Assembly: GCA_003116875.1 (NCBI GenBank)
Contig: BCKT01000001.1
Location: forward strand, 1,173,486-1,237,485
DNA from: Takashimella koratensis
Taxonomy: Eukaryota; Basidiomycota; Tremellomycetes; Trichosporonales; Tetragoniomycetaceae
DNA length: 64,000 nucleotides
Direction of reading: 5' to 3'
Shown here: positions 32,230 to 43,662 of the stretch, one piece after another
Position numbering within the stretch: the first letter of the stretch is position 1
How the letters are laid out: each line of letters starts with the position of its first letter
Position numbers and translations under genes: made by a program
Notes under the pieces: model-generated
Told to the model about the DNA's origin: nothing
What the model saw: the letters and a program-made list of their open reading frames with translations, nothing else
The model's database searches: none

Positions 32230-32989
32230 TCAGTTCGAAGTTGAGGGGCGAGTGACATCCGCCAAGCCGCCGTCGGTCTTGCACCACAGCTGGATGAAAG
32301 ATAGTCGATCGCCCCGACTACATTTGTGGACTCGAGCGAGCCCAGCTGGGAATTCGGTGTCCTGAGTAGTTGCACGGAAGGCGTACGTCTGGCAACGCTT
32401 GTTTCGGCACTTGGTTTCGTTCGGATCCGTCAAGTACATCACCTTGTTGATGGAAGAAGATTCGCCATGATTGAACTTGACAATCCAGTCGGCGGGAGCG
32501 ATCGAATCGCCTTTCGTGATTTTGACTGAACACTCGTCGAAGATGTCGAATGACGGTTGTGGCAACTCGAGGGGTGGACGCTCGATGCAGCAGCGTATGA
32601 CCGACGCCTTGGGAATGACAAGTTCGGTCCGCGTTCGATCGATCGCATTTGACGTGTGCGGGAGATGGATGAGGTACAGCTCGTTAGAATCAAAGGGCAA
32701 CTCTTGCTCGTTGGATGGGTTGATGGTTGAAGGGTGGGCAGTGGTGAAGGTGAACGCGTCATAGATGTCGAACGTGAGGTCTCCGCAGATATCGTCCTTG
32801 AACGTAATCCGTCTCTCCTCGGATCCAGCGCCGGTCCTGAGGTCGTCGAAGACCTCTTTCTAGTAATCGGGTCGAGAGGCGATCCCCTCTGGTAAAAGTG
32901 AGACGAGATTGACCGAGTGTGCCCTCGTCCGCGTAGGGCTCGTATCGGTAGTAGAGAGTCGGCGAGGAAGGGGATGACGAGAACAACAT
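32230..32989 (-). pseudogene. Island family member I, N-terminal frame break
   Basis: The ATG at 32,987-32,989 opens a short frame (LYYRYEPYADEGTLG...) that leaves register near 32,862. The rest of the protein continues in another frame: EEVFDDLRTGAGSEERRI, TFKDDICGDLTFDIYDAFTF and ELYLIHLPHTS, to the stop at 32,230. The second part aligns with H (VFHDIRGSENGQVTI, FFVLHAPSG). Its C-terminal block is CQTYAFRATTQDTEFPAGLA, RVHKCSRGDRLSFIQLW. On the minus strand a TAG directly before AAAGAGGTCTTC could be a splice acceptor, so a small intron with a weak donor is possible. Otherwise it is a frameshift. I call it broken with reserve. Confidence 0.45.
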
Positions 32990-33383
32990 GGTTATTCTGG
33001 TGTTTGGGAAGTAGGAAAACTTGTTCAGTTGAGAAGCAGTTCGAATGAGAATGTCAGCAGTTCAGTAGTCTCTGGGTCAGGTTTAAGTACGTATCAGTGA
33101 GGGTCTCAGGACAGAGGTGAGTGCCAGAAACGCGGGGGGGGGGGGGGGGCTGTGCAGGCCTTCACAACCAAATAACAACAGCCCAACACAAAAGATGGCC
33201 CCATCGTAGATGCTTCACGTCGCAGTTGAACCCCTGCAAAGCTCCCCGCCTCAAAGGACGTTCAAAATCCACCTCCTCCTTGTCGCCTTCCACGACGGGT
33301 GGTTGAGAGACACAAGCGAGAGAGAAAAAGATAAAATCCTTTCATTACTGGCAGACCGTTGTACCGATTTGAAAATACCTTGT
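32990..33383. other. Intergenic with poly-G run
   Basis: Upstream of member I and downstream of the NEM1-type gene. A run of about 15 G lies at 33,136-33,150. It marks the right edge of the accessory island. No gene seen. Confidence 0.45.
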
Positions 33384-35238
33384 TTACGAAAACCCTCGAA
33401 TACCCAGAATCCTCCTGACGTCAGTGACGAAGCGCAGACTATCGAGCACTGGGATGCTCTGAAGTAGCGCCTCGTCATTTGGATCAGACGTCCAGCCTTC
33501 GATTGGGAGTGCGTTGGCTAAAGGTGGTATCGTCAGTTTCGGCCGACAACGTCCGAGCTTGGACAACCTGCAGTTTGGGGAAAAAGTGCAGAAGACCCCC
33601 AACTCACCCTTGTTCCAGCTGTAGCTAATGGGCGAGTTGTCCATGAAACAAACTCTGCTCAGGTCGGCCTCGACCAAGGCAAGGTCTTTGATGTACGATC
33701 CGTTTGGCTGGAGGAAACAGCTGTCCCTGTATAGTTTCTTCGCGAACAGACCCCGACCATTGTCCAGCCAATCGATGACGGGGTCGGCGTATTCTGGCAT
33801 TGATGCGGTGTAGATGACGAGGGTGTACCATGATGCGACCTAGTCGGAGAAGACATGTTAGATGATTTTTCGATGTGTAGTACTTATCTGGTGATTTCAC
33901 ACTCACCTTCTTGAGGAAGAAATCAACATAGGGCCGCTTGTAGACGTGATACGTTGTGCTTCGACCGTTGAGCACGACCTCGACGGTATGACCCTCTCCA
34001 CGCCTTGACCTACGTCCACCACCGAATAACCCCGAACTGAGACCCAATAGCCCGCCGCCCGCGCTGGCTGCGTAGCCGATGGGTCGAGACGTCGAGTGGA
34101 TCAGCGTCTCGTCCAGGTCCAGAATGAGTGTCTTTTGGAGGTGGAACGGGGTCGGATGGTGCGGTGCGTGCGGGATTCGAGGTTCAGAGTGTGCGCCAGA
34201 ACCTTGTGGGGAGGTCCGGGTAGGGACGGCGGGGACCGAAGGGTCGAGGAGGGAGGTAGCCAAGGGGTTGGGCAATAGTCGGGCGTGTCGGGTAGATCGA
34301 GTCGCAGTTTTCTCAGAGATTGAAGAGGTCGGGGAAGGCGGAGGTGATGCTTCGCGGTCTAATCTGCGTTCTAACGGGTTGGATAAGATAGATGGAGGTG
34401 TAGGTTGACGATGAAATGTTGACGGCGGAGTGATAGATCTTCCTACTGAAGGTGTCGAGATTTCCGAGATGGAGGATATCGAGTCTTTCTTCTCTGCTGA
34501 TCGGAGGCGGAACGAGAATTTGAGGTCGGGCCCATCTCGTCTTGTGAACTCTGTATCGCTGGGTTCGTCGACGCCCTCTGCTCCTTCTGGTGCGCGTGTA
34601 GCCGGGTCGACCCATTCGCCTTCATCACTTGGTGCTTCTCCCTCGCTAGCCGACCCTTCATCCGAGCTACCTCCACTGACTCCGCCCCCTGCTCCGTTCC
34701 CGTCGCTTGCTGCCCTGCCTGCGCCGCTGGATGAGCCGATACCTGTCTTTGAGCCGGACCTGCGCAGAACGCCGCGAGAGAGTACGCCCTTGCGCCGGCG
34801 GCGCTGTGACCGCTCCGCGCGGGTCTCGACAACGAGGGAGCGCCAGAACGCGAGGAGGATGGACCAGAGTGCGAGCGCGATGCGGAGGAGGAACGGGGTC
34901 GTCGGTGGTGGGAGCTGGATGCTGGAAGATGTCGGTTGCCGGCGCCGTGCGGCCGCGCGTGTTCTCGTCCCTCTGGAGGGAGTAGGTGGGAGAGTGGACA
35001 GGTGCCGCCGGGTGGTATTGGGTGTCGCAGGAGAAGACGAGGACGAAGAAGAAGGGGACGAAGATGGGGTGGTGTTGGACGACGATGCGGTGGGGAAGGT
35101 CGGGATGGAGAGAGTGGGAGGGGTGAGGGTACGGGTGGGAGTCGAGGCCGGAGGAGGGGTAGAGGTCCCGGAGGGCAGGCGAGAGCGGCGCGCCGCTAGC
35201 GACGAGACGTACGAGTCGAGTCGGCTCAGCGTGTTCAT
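33384..35238 (-). CDS. NEM1: Nuclear envelope phosphatase, NEM1/CTDNEP1 (Dullard) type
   Basis: Three exons on the minus strand: 33907-35238, 33608-33839 and 33384-33517; 565 residues. A long Ser/Thr/Pro-rich leader contains one strongly hydrophobic helix, LRIALALWSILLAFWRSLV (about residues 120-140), followed by a basic patch. The HAD-type phosphatase fills the last 200 residues: KTLILDLDETLIHSTSRP with the DxDxT-type nucleophile, YHVYKRPYVDFFLKKVASWY, LVIYTASMPEYADPVIDWLD, RVCFMDNSPISYSWNKANAL and the closing GWTSDPNDEALLQSIPVLD. In yeast, NEM1 with SPO7 dephosphorylates the lipin PAH1 at the nuclear/ER membrane and controls triglyceride synthesis. The membrane helix upstream of the phosphatase fits NEM1 rather than soluble CTD phosphatases. 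Confidence 0.88.
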
Positions 35239-36551
35239 CTTGGAGGAGTGGTGCTGCGTGATTGAGGATAAGGAGGAGCGTGGGACATGGATAGGTGGTG
35301 TCAGCAAGGCGCGATACCAGCGAAGGGATGGGGACGACTCTCACGCGAAGGGAAAGGAAGACGAAGGGATGCTTACCTGGGCCGTTGTGTTACCGTCTCA
35401 TGATCAAGTGCCGATGTAGCCTAGATGAGGAAGAGGGGGAGCGAAGGGTGAGAGGGTGAGAGGGGAGAGACGAGGTGTCAAGCGACAAGTGACACTTGTG
35501 GGTCAGGCGAGGTGAAGAAGGCGTCAAAGGATGGCCAAAGGTCGGATCGGTCTCCTTTGTACAGTAAGCGAACGCCGAGCGAGTATGTAACTATGAGACG
35601 ATGCCAAGCTGATCGAGGAAGTCGACTCGGATTATTACGGCGACGCTTATCGCTTCTCCGTAGACGTATGCAGTACTCTAAACACGTCTTGTCAGCACTC
35701 GGTTCGTCGAACGAATCGACCGTTGTTTGAGTCCCCGTACACGCAGAAAACGTGGAGTCGGCGTGCGTGACGAGTGACACCATCTATTGGCTGGTGCTTA
35801 TCTCCTCTTGTCCACTGTTCACACGCATGCACTCACGATATGTCGACGGTCTGGATTAGAATGTGGATAGAGTAGAGGGTAGATGGATGGTGCAGTGAGA
35901 TGGAGCTGAATGAATGCGAGTATGCGAGTGTGAGTGAGGGTGAGTGGATTCGCTAGAGTGGTCGGCTTCGGGATAATCGGAGTCATTCCTATGCGGCCAT
36001 TGCATGAGACTGACTGACTGCCTGCCTGCCTGCCCGTCCCCCACGGTTTTGGCCACCCTCTAACCCTGTCTCACCCCAATAAACAGCGATCCCCACTCCA
36101 CATCCACGCCGTCCCACCTGCACCCGACCATGCATCCACCCATCCTTCACATCCCCAGACAACAGTGAGACCAATTGCCGAGAACAGTCCGATAACGAAC
36201 CCTATGTAGAATGCAAATGATGCATGAACATGCGAGCTACCCAGATCACCAGCTCACAACCAACGTGTCACGACAAGAATGGGAATGGGTGGAAAGGGTT
36301 TTATTCATGTGGTTTTACTGCGTGCGGATGGGTCGGGAGAGGAATGATGAATGACCGCTACCACTACCACTGCCTCGCACGATCGACCGAGTAGTCGTCG
36401 TGGAGATATCATATAAGTATACTCGTACTCGTACCGCTCTGACTTCCCCTGCCTCTCCATCGCTTCTCTTCGTACACCGAGGCCGAGAAGGTCCTCGCCT
36501 CAAATTCCCTCTTCCCCACCTCAAACCTCCACCTCGTCCTCACAATCACGC
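35239..36551. other. Intergenic upstream of NEM1, downstream of RPB2
   Basis: About 1.3 kb on the promoter side of NEM1. There is a CTGA/CTGC tetranucleotide run at about 36,010-36,036 and short GAGTGTGAGTGAGGGTGAGT runs near 35,920. I see no coding region. Confidence 0.45.
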
Positions 36552-39500
36552 TCAGTCGCCGTCGCCGTACATTCTCACCGAGATGTTCATAGCCTGGAGC
36601 TCTTGGAACAACAGCTGTGGGAGCATGTCTCAGCAAAGGACCAATACTGATAAAGGTCTTTGCAGATTAGGGATTACCCCCAACTCACCTTGGCAGCATA
36701 CGGGATGTAGATCTGTGAGATTTGGGTGTTGTTTCGACATGCCGTGCACTGGAACTCTTGTTTCTTGAGCTTGGCGACAGCCATGAGCCCACACTGGTCG
36801 CAGACGTGAATCCGGAACGCGTCGGAAGACTCGTACATCCTCTCCTTGAGGAAACCGGCGATACCGTGAGAGATCATACAATCACGCTAGGAGTATGTCA
36901 GCTGATTCTCGCGACATTTCGAAAATCTAACTGCTCACCTCCATTTCACCGAAACGCAGACCACCGTCTCGACTACGACCCTCGACCGGCTGTCTCGTCA
37001 AGATCTGCAACGGTCCACGTGCTCGTGCGTGAATCTTATCGTCTACCATGTGCTTGAGACGCTGGTAATACGTTGGTCCAAAGTACACTTGAGCCTGTAG
37101 TTTTCTACCCGTGTGGCCATGGTACATGACTTCGAGACCTCGGGACTGGTACCCTCTCTGTCTGAGAAGTTTCGAGACCGCCTCGACAGTGAGTTCCGTG
37201 AACGGTGTCGCGTCACCTTCGCTTCCTGACAAAGTACCGAGTTTCGAGAGTAGACACTCGACAAGATGCCCGATTGTCATTCGGGACGGAATAGCGTGCG
37301 GGTTGATGATAATATCCGGTGTGATCCCTTCCGCTGTGAACGGCATATCCTCTTGTCGATAGGTGATACCGATCGTACCCTTTTGACCGTGTCGAGATGC
37401 AAACTTGTCACCGATCTGGGGGACACGAGTGGACCTGATTCGGATCTTGACGAATTTGAGACCGTCGGCGTTGGTGGTGATCATGACCTGGTCAACAACA
37501 CCTTGTTCGGTACTCTTCATTGGGGTCGAGATATCGCGCTTCTTGTGTGAGGCTGTACGCTGGCCGAGCTCCTGGCTGTCGTCTGGAATCGGTGCCGTCT
37601 TACCAATGATGATATCATCGCCGTTAACGTTGGTCGCTGGGGAAATGAGACCATCGACGTCGAGTTTGGCATATCGATCGCTCGACCCATGCTTCATCCG
37701 CAATGTCTCGTTCCTATCGGGTTTCTCAAACGTTTCCACCTTCTCCATCCCCACCATCTTCTCTGTATCGATATACGCGCGGTAATATAGCGATCGGAAC
37801 AGACCACGGTCGATGGAGCTTTGGTTCATAATGACCGAATCTTCCTGGTTGTAACCCGAGTAACACAAGATAGCGACGATGGCGTTTTGACCTGCGGGCA
37901 ATTCGGAGAACTTGAGGTATTCCATTGACCGAGTCGTCGCTAGTGGTTTTTGTGGGTAGTAAAGGATATTCGCCATCGTGTCCATTCGCATTTGATAGTT
38001 TGTCAGGTAAATACCCATTGCCTGTTTACCCATCGCGGACTGGTACGTGTTTCGAGGTGACTGGTTGTGGTCTGGGAACGGGACGATACTCGCGCAGACA
38101 CCGAGGATCATACTTGGGTGAATCTCCATGTGCGTGTAGTTGGCGGCCCAGTTGGAACTCTTGACGCGAGCTGACGGGTCAAACGCCTCAACGTTGTGCG
38201 CCGCTCGAGAACGGACCAGTTCTTCCCTGCTGTGGATGTGTCGCGCGTTCTCCAGATCCTCGCTCGTCATGGCGATCAAAATCGTCTCTTCCTCCTCTGC
38301 ATCCACATACTCGACAACTCCGCCATCCAACAATGTCTCCCATGCGCCCGTCTCGCCCTCGATCTTCCGCGTTTCGACGACATCCACGTGTTCTCGCCGC
38401 AACTTGAGCGTTTGCGTCTGGACATCGACGATGAAGAGTGGTCGGCAAACACGCCCGGCGTCCGTGTACAGCCTCAACTCTCGCTCTCGGATATCTCGGA
38501 CGATGCTGACCTCGTGCTTGAGCTGCCCGCCGCGTCGCATCGCCAACAAGTTGTGGTGAAGCGTGACGGCGTCTCGGTGAACACCCATCCACACGCCGTT
38601 GACGAACACCTTTGTCGCGTCGGGCGCGTTGCCGTACTCGGTCGGGTCCTCGAGCCCCCACTCCTCCAAAAACTCCATCACGGGTGCAGAGTACGAACCG
38701 ACCGAGATGTACGCCATGAGCGCGAGGTTTTTGACAAGACCACACGCTTGACCTTCGGGTGTCTCGGCTGGGCAGACCATCCCCCAATGTGTGTTGTGAA
38801 GTTGACGAGGCTTGGCGATCTTGCCGTCTCGACCGATCGGGGTGTTCGTTCGCCGCAAGTGTGAGAGTGTCGACGCAAACGTATATCGATTCAAGACTTG
38901 CGAGACACCCGCACGCGCCTGCATCGCCTTTGCCTGGTCACCCCAGTTACCCGTTGCGAGCGAGTACTTGAGACCGTTCGTGATGATACCCGGCTTGATC
39001 GCGCTGACCAACGTAAACTCCTTGTGGGTCTCGACACACTTTTGGAGATGGCGATAGACGTCTCTTGTCAATTTCTTGAACAAGATTCGGAACAAGTTGG
39101 CGAGGAGGGGACCTGCCAAGTCGAGTCGTTTCTTTCCAAAGTGGTCTCGGTCATCGAGCTCCCTTCGACCCAGAGCAGCAGAACATAACCGATGAATCAT
39201 GTATCCCAAGAAGTACGCTTTCTTCGACTCGAACCCTTCGGAGACCGAAACGTGCGGGAGCATCTCCTTTTGGAGGATATCGAACGCTGCACGCTGACGA
39301 ACCGACCGAGTGCCCTTCTCTTGCTGCCCTCGACGACCGATAAAGTCGAGCGCCGTGTCTCGGTCCTGCACAGCAAACGCCTCCTCGATACATGGTCGAA
39401 GCATCTCGAGCATGGCCGTGTCGTTGGGGTCGAAACAGATGTGCGCAAGGACATCACGGTCGGGGACGATACCTAGTGCGCGGAAGATGATGACGATGGG

Positions 39501-40741
39501 GATATCGACTTTGGTGTATGGCAATGTTGCCCGGATGACTGATCCAGTCTGAAATGGTGTCAGCGGCCAAACCAGTGAATGCCACCCGACGCAGACTCAC
39601 CGTTGTTCGCTCCGGCGCTCTTGCGTACATCTTCACCACCGTCTTGGACGGCATTTTCCCACCCTTCTCCATCTGACTGGTAACCTCTGAGAAATACGTG
39701 ATTGCCGAAGGGTCACCCTTCTTGAAGACGTAGACGTGGTTGGCCGCCATTCGCTCTTGAGCAATCAAGACTTTCTCCGAACCGTTGATGATAAAATAAC
39801 CTCCTTGGTCGTAAGGGCACTCTCCGATCTCGTACAAGCTCGTCTCGGGGAGGTCGTGCAGAAGACAGAAATTTGACCGGATCATGACGGGCACCTATAT
39901 AACGAGGATACCTCTCGTCAGCCTTGTTCCTGCATCTAATCCAACTCTCTGCTGCCAAACGCAACACTCACGCGTCCAATCCAGATCTTGTCCTCCTCAG
40001 CCTCCTGGACCACACCGTGCTCGTCGATCGCTGGCTGCCAGTCCGCCTCGATCGGGTCATCGACGTCGCCAGCGGTCAATGTCGACTTCTTCATATCGAC
40101 ATAGAGCGGTGCGGCGTAGGTCAGATTACGAAGTCGAGCCTCGGGTGGGAACACGTTGATCGTGGTACCGTCCATCTCGGTCATAGCTACTCGGGCAAGG
40201 TAGATCTGGCCAAACTGGATCTCGTACCGTCTCTACAACGCGCAACGACCGGGCTCCAGTGTCAGCTTCACTCTCCACTAGCGGAAAGAACATCCAACGT
40301 AGCCCGAGAACGACACTCACCGTTTCGTCCCCGGCCACACCGGTATGTTGTGTATGTTGATCCAATGTCAATTTTTGGTTCTCATCCACCAACTCTTGCA
40401 TTGTATTCTCCACAAACTCATTAAACGATTCGAGTTGTTGCCTGACCAAACCTTTATCCTCGAAGAAAGAGGTGATGAGAGTCCAGTAATCCTCTTGTTT
40501 GATCGGTTCGTCTCCATCGTCTTCCATGCCGGCACCATACTCGTCCTCCTCGTACTTGTACGAAGGGTCGTACGCGTACCCGTCCTCGCCCATCGCGTAG
40601 TCGGTTCCGATCCCTGCGAGAGTTGTTGTAGGCTTGTGTACTCGCAAGAAACAACGGAGATGGAAGAAAAGAGAGGGAGATGACTAAGAAGGGAGAGAGG
40701 GTGGGTTAAGAGAAGAGGAAAATGTATTCACCTGCTAACAT
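36552..40741 (-). CDS. RPB2: RNA polymerase II second largest subunit
   Basis: Seven exons on the minus strand: 40732-40741, 40321-40613, 39972-40232, 39601-39894, 36939-39548, 36689-36886 and 36552-36614; 1,242 residues, the usual family length. Exon 1 holds only ATG TTA GCA G. Family marks include [32 protein letters not shown], the lobe signature [40 protein letters not shown] in the catalytic half, [16 protein letters not shown] and the C-terminal zinc site C-D-Q-C-G with C-T-A-C, then [17 protein letters not shown] at the very end. It forms the lobe, protrusion, wall and part of the cleft of RNA polymerase II in the nucleus. The gene is divergent from EBP2, sharing about 560 bases of upstream DNA. 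No missing key residue seen. Confidence 0.97.
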
Positions 40742-41305
40742 GTTGACACAGATGCGGCTTCACTCGTCTCAGCTGGACAGATACACGAACGTTGAGCAGA
40801 AGGAGAAGGAGAAGCGGAAAGAAGAGAGAAAAGAGGATACTGGGAGGTGGGGAGAGGGTAGAAGAACGGAGAGTCGGTCGGTGGCAAGTCGCGAGTCGCG
40901 CGACAAGCGCCGGTATCAATAGGGTCGTTGCCTGTTGATCTTCCTCAGTCGTGAACGCTGTTTCCGCAGATCCCTTTCTTTCTCTCTCGGTATCCTTTTG
41001 ATTCGGGGAGGATGTTGGCCGGGATAAAGGGTGGATATGTGGATAGGTGGACGACAGACGACAGAGGTGTCGACCGAGGTGAAGGTGAGTCAAGTCAAGG
41101 ATGGGATGGCGATGGGATACATACAGCTGTACTGCATACAACGATAACGCCGGTGGTATAACCTTCTCCTGATAGACGGATAATTCCGAGTGTGGCACCC
41201 GTCCACTTAGGTTGATGAGGTACCTCCACTCGGGCGATAATTTTTAAATCTAGACTGTCAACTTGCTCGTGCCAGTACAGCAACAACCACGAAACCCAAC
41301 TAGCC
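40742..41305. promoter_or_regulatory. Shared divergent promoter of RPB2 and EBP2
   Basis: Sequence between two outward-facing start codons. Near RPB2 the minus strand is pyrimidine-rich (TCTTTCCGCTTCTCCTTC, about 40,798-40,815), as in leaders of highly expressed fungal genes. No TATA box stands out. A divergent arrangement of a polymerase and a ribosome-biogenesis gene suggests joint growth control; this is inference. Confidence 0.45.
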
Positions 41306-43204
41306 ATGGCGATCAAGAGCAAGGACTCCAAGGCTGTCAAACCTTCAAAGCTCGCCGCAGCGGCGCTCTCCGTGAAGGGTAAGGAGAAGCAGAAGGCGCC
41401 GAAATCAAAGGTCGTCCAGCCCCAGCCCAAAGAGGAGGAGGAGGATGAGGATGAAGATGAAGAGGAGGAAGATGAGGAAGATGAGGACGAAGACGAGGAG
41501 AATGGTGGAGTCAGCGAGAAGGGGATGAAGAGGCTTATGGAGCTGGTGGGCCCGGAGGACCTGGACGAGTTTGAGTTGGCTCAGCTGGGAGAGGACGACG
41601 AGGATGAGGATGAGGACGAGGAAGATGACGAGGACTTTGAAGATGACGAGGAGATGGAGGACGACCAAGATGAGGAAGACGAGGATGAGGACGAGGACGA
41701 AGACGATGAGAGTTACGACGTCGGCGAGGTGCGTTCATGTCCCTCTCTCTCTTTCATTCCCACTCTCACCTCGCCCGTGCCGCGCTTCAACCTTAGGACA
41801 CATTTTAACACTCCACAGACCTCTGCGCTTCTCGACAACTCTATCCTCGTTGATACCGCCGAGCCCGACACGTTGGCCGTTGACGAGCTTGGTTCTGACG
41901 TATCTGTAGACGAGGACGCTGTTCCCATGCGTAAAGTGACGACGAACAACAAGGTGAGTCTCTTGCTCTATCCCCCTCCTCCGTCTGATGTTAATCCGGT
42001 TTGCTGATGTCCTTGTCTAGCCGGCAATGCGGGTGCTCACGGAGGGTATGATGGTGACTGACCTGCCATGGTCAGAACATTTGATCATCCAATCGAAAGC
42101 GACTCTTGACGTTGACCCTTCTGACGGTGAGTCGAATCATCAAGTCTGAACAGAGCATTACCAACATGGCTTCTCTCTTTCCTCCTCTTCTCACAGACCT
42201 GCAAAGGGAGACGGCGTTCTACAAGGTCGCACTCGACGTAGTCGGTCAGGCTCGCAAGCTCGCTGCAAAGCACGATATCCCATTCTCTCGGCCGTCCGAC
42301 TACTATGCGGAGATGGTGAAATCCGACGAACACATGGAACGTGTCCGATCCAAGCTTGTTGACGAGGAGTGAGTAGCGCTGTTCTCAACACCCAAGCCCT
42401 CCATTCGCCCTTTCCCCGCTTCATACACCATCTGATCGATGACTCGTTTCTATTTGGACAACACTGACAACACATTGCTTCATGCGTACTCTTGCACACA
42501 GCCAGGCGATTAAGAAGTCTGAAGCGGCGAAGAAACAGCGTGATCTTAAGAAATACGGCAAACAGATCCAAGTTGAGAAGCTCAAGCAGCGCGAAGCGGA
42601 CAAGAAGGGCTTTGAGGATCGTATGGCGGGTATCAAACGCAGTGAGTGTTGTCTCGACTTGTTATTTCAGTGCTTTGTAGTCAACGGAGAACAAGCGCTG
42701 ACTTGTGTGCAACAGAGCGGAAAGAGGGCATGGAGATTGGGGATGAAGGAGGAGATGACGAGTTTGGGATTGACATTGACGACGCGATCGAGGGTCGTGG
42801 GGACCGCGGTGGGCGCGGTGGCCGTGGTGGTCGTGGCGGTCGAGGTGGACGCGGTGACAAGTCCAAGGTGAGTCCAACATTGAGTCTAACATCCAAGTGT
42901 CCGCCCTCCCCTCTCCTCTCTTCTTCTTTCACTTTTTCCTTGCTCCCATGTTCACTCTTCTGACGCACCGCAGATGCCGCGGACTGCCCGGGACGCCAAG
43001 TACTCGCTCGGCGGGTCCTCTCGTCGATCCAAGCAGAACACCCGGGAGAGCACCAACGACTTTACCGGCTGGAACGGGCCGAGTAAAGGGGGCAGGGGTG
43101 GTGGTCGAGGGGGCAGCAGTGGCGGACGAGGAGGCAGGGGAGGTGGGGCCGGTAGGGGTGGGAACAGGCCCGGCAAGTCCCGCAGGCAAGCCGGTAGGGC
43201 CTGA
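41306..43204 (+). CDS. EBP2: rRNA-processing protein EBP2
   Basis: Seven exons: 41306-41728, 41819-41953, 42021-42126, 42197-42368, 42502-42641, 42716-42867 and 42974-43204; 452 residues. A lysine-rich start is followed by a very acidic region (runs of D and E, residues 45-140). The EBP2 core is LQRETAFYKVALDVVGQARK, HDIPFSRPSDYYAEMVKSDE with HMERVRSKLVDEDQAIKKSE, and the basic coil AAKKQRDLKKYGKQIQVEKL. The C-terminus has RGG/GRGG repeats (from RGDRGGRGGRGGRGG) and NDFTGWNGPSKGG. EBP2 acts in the nucleolus in 27S pre-rRNA processing for the 60S subunit. The Gly/Arg tail is typical of nucleolar RNA-binding proteins and extends across the last intron. Confidence 0.93.
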
Positions 43205-43662
43205 GTGTGGGGTGAGAATGTGGGAAGGGAGGACAGACGACGAGGTGGAGTTTATTCTGTACACGACCATGGGTCTGGCATGTATACAATGTGGTCATAT
43301 TACATTCATCGTGAGATTGTTAGAATGGTGTCTGTCTAGATAAAGTTTCAGAAGTAATGTTCTGCACTGAGTAAAAGGTTTTGATTATTGTGCTGATGTA
43401 GGATGCATGAATGGAACCTGCTGAACCAGTATGAAAGTGACTGCGTCTTGACGTATATAGTACAGATGAAGTGTGGTAGAGACAGAGAGAGGAGAGAGTC
43501 TGTGGTAGAAGACAACCTCTCGACCTCTTGCGCCCGATGCAAAGACTAGACCAATTGATACCAAAGACAAGAAAGGTGGACAAACCGACCATGGAGAGAC
43601 CAGATTATAAACCGTATCCCAAAACTCGACCCAACTCGACTCGTGACTGCTCGTGTTCCTCG
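43205..43662. other. Intergenic between convergent genes
   Basis: 3' regions of EBP2 (plus) and of the unknown minus-strand gene. A/T-rich compared with flanks, as expected for terminators. No gene seen. Confidence 0.4.

Noticed and set aside
34430..35419. 329-codon plus-strand frame opposite NEM1
   Set aside because: Antisense of a Ser/Pro-rich coding region; Arg/Gly/Val-rich translation without motifs.
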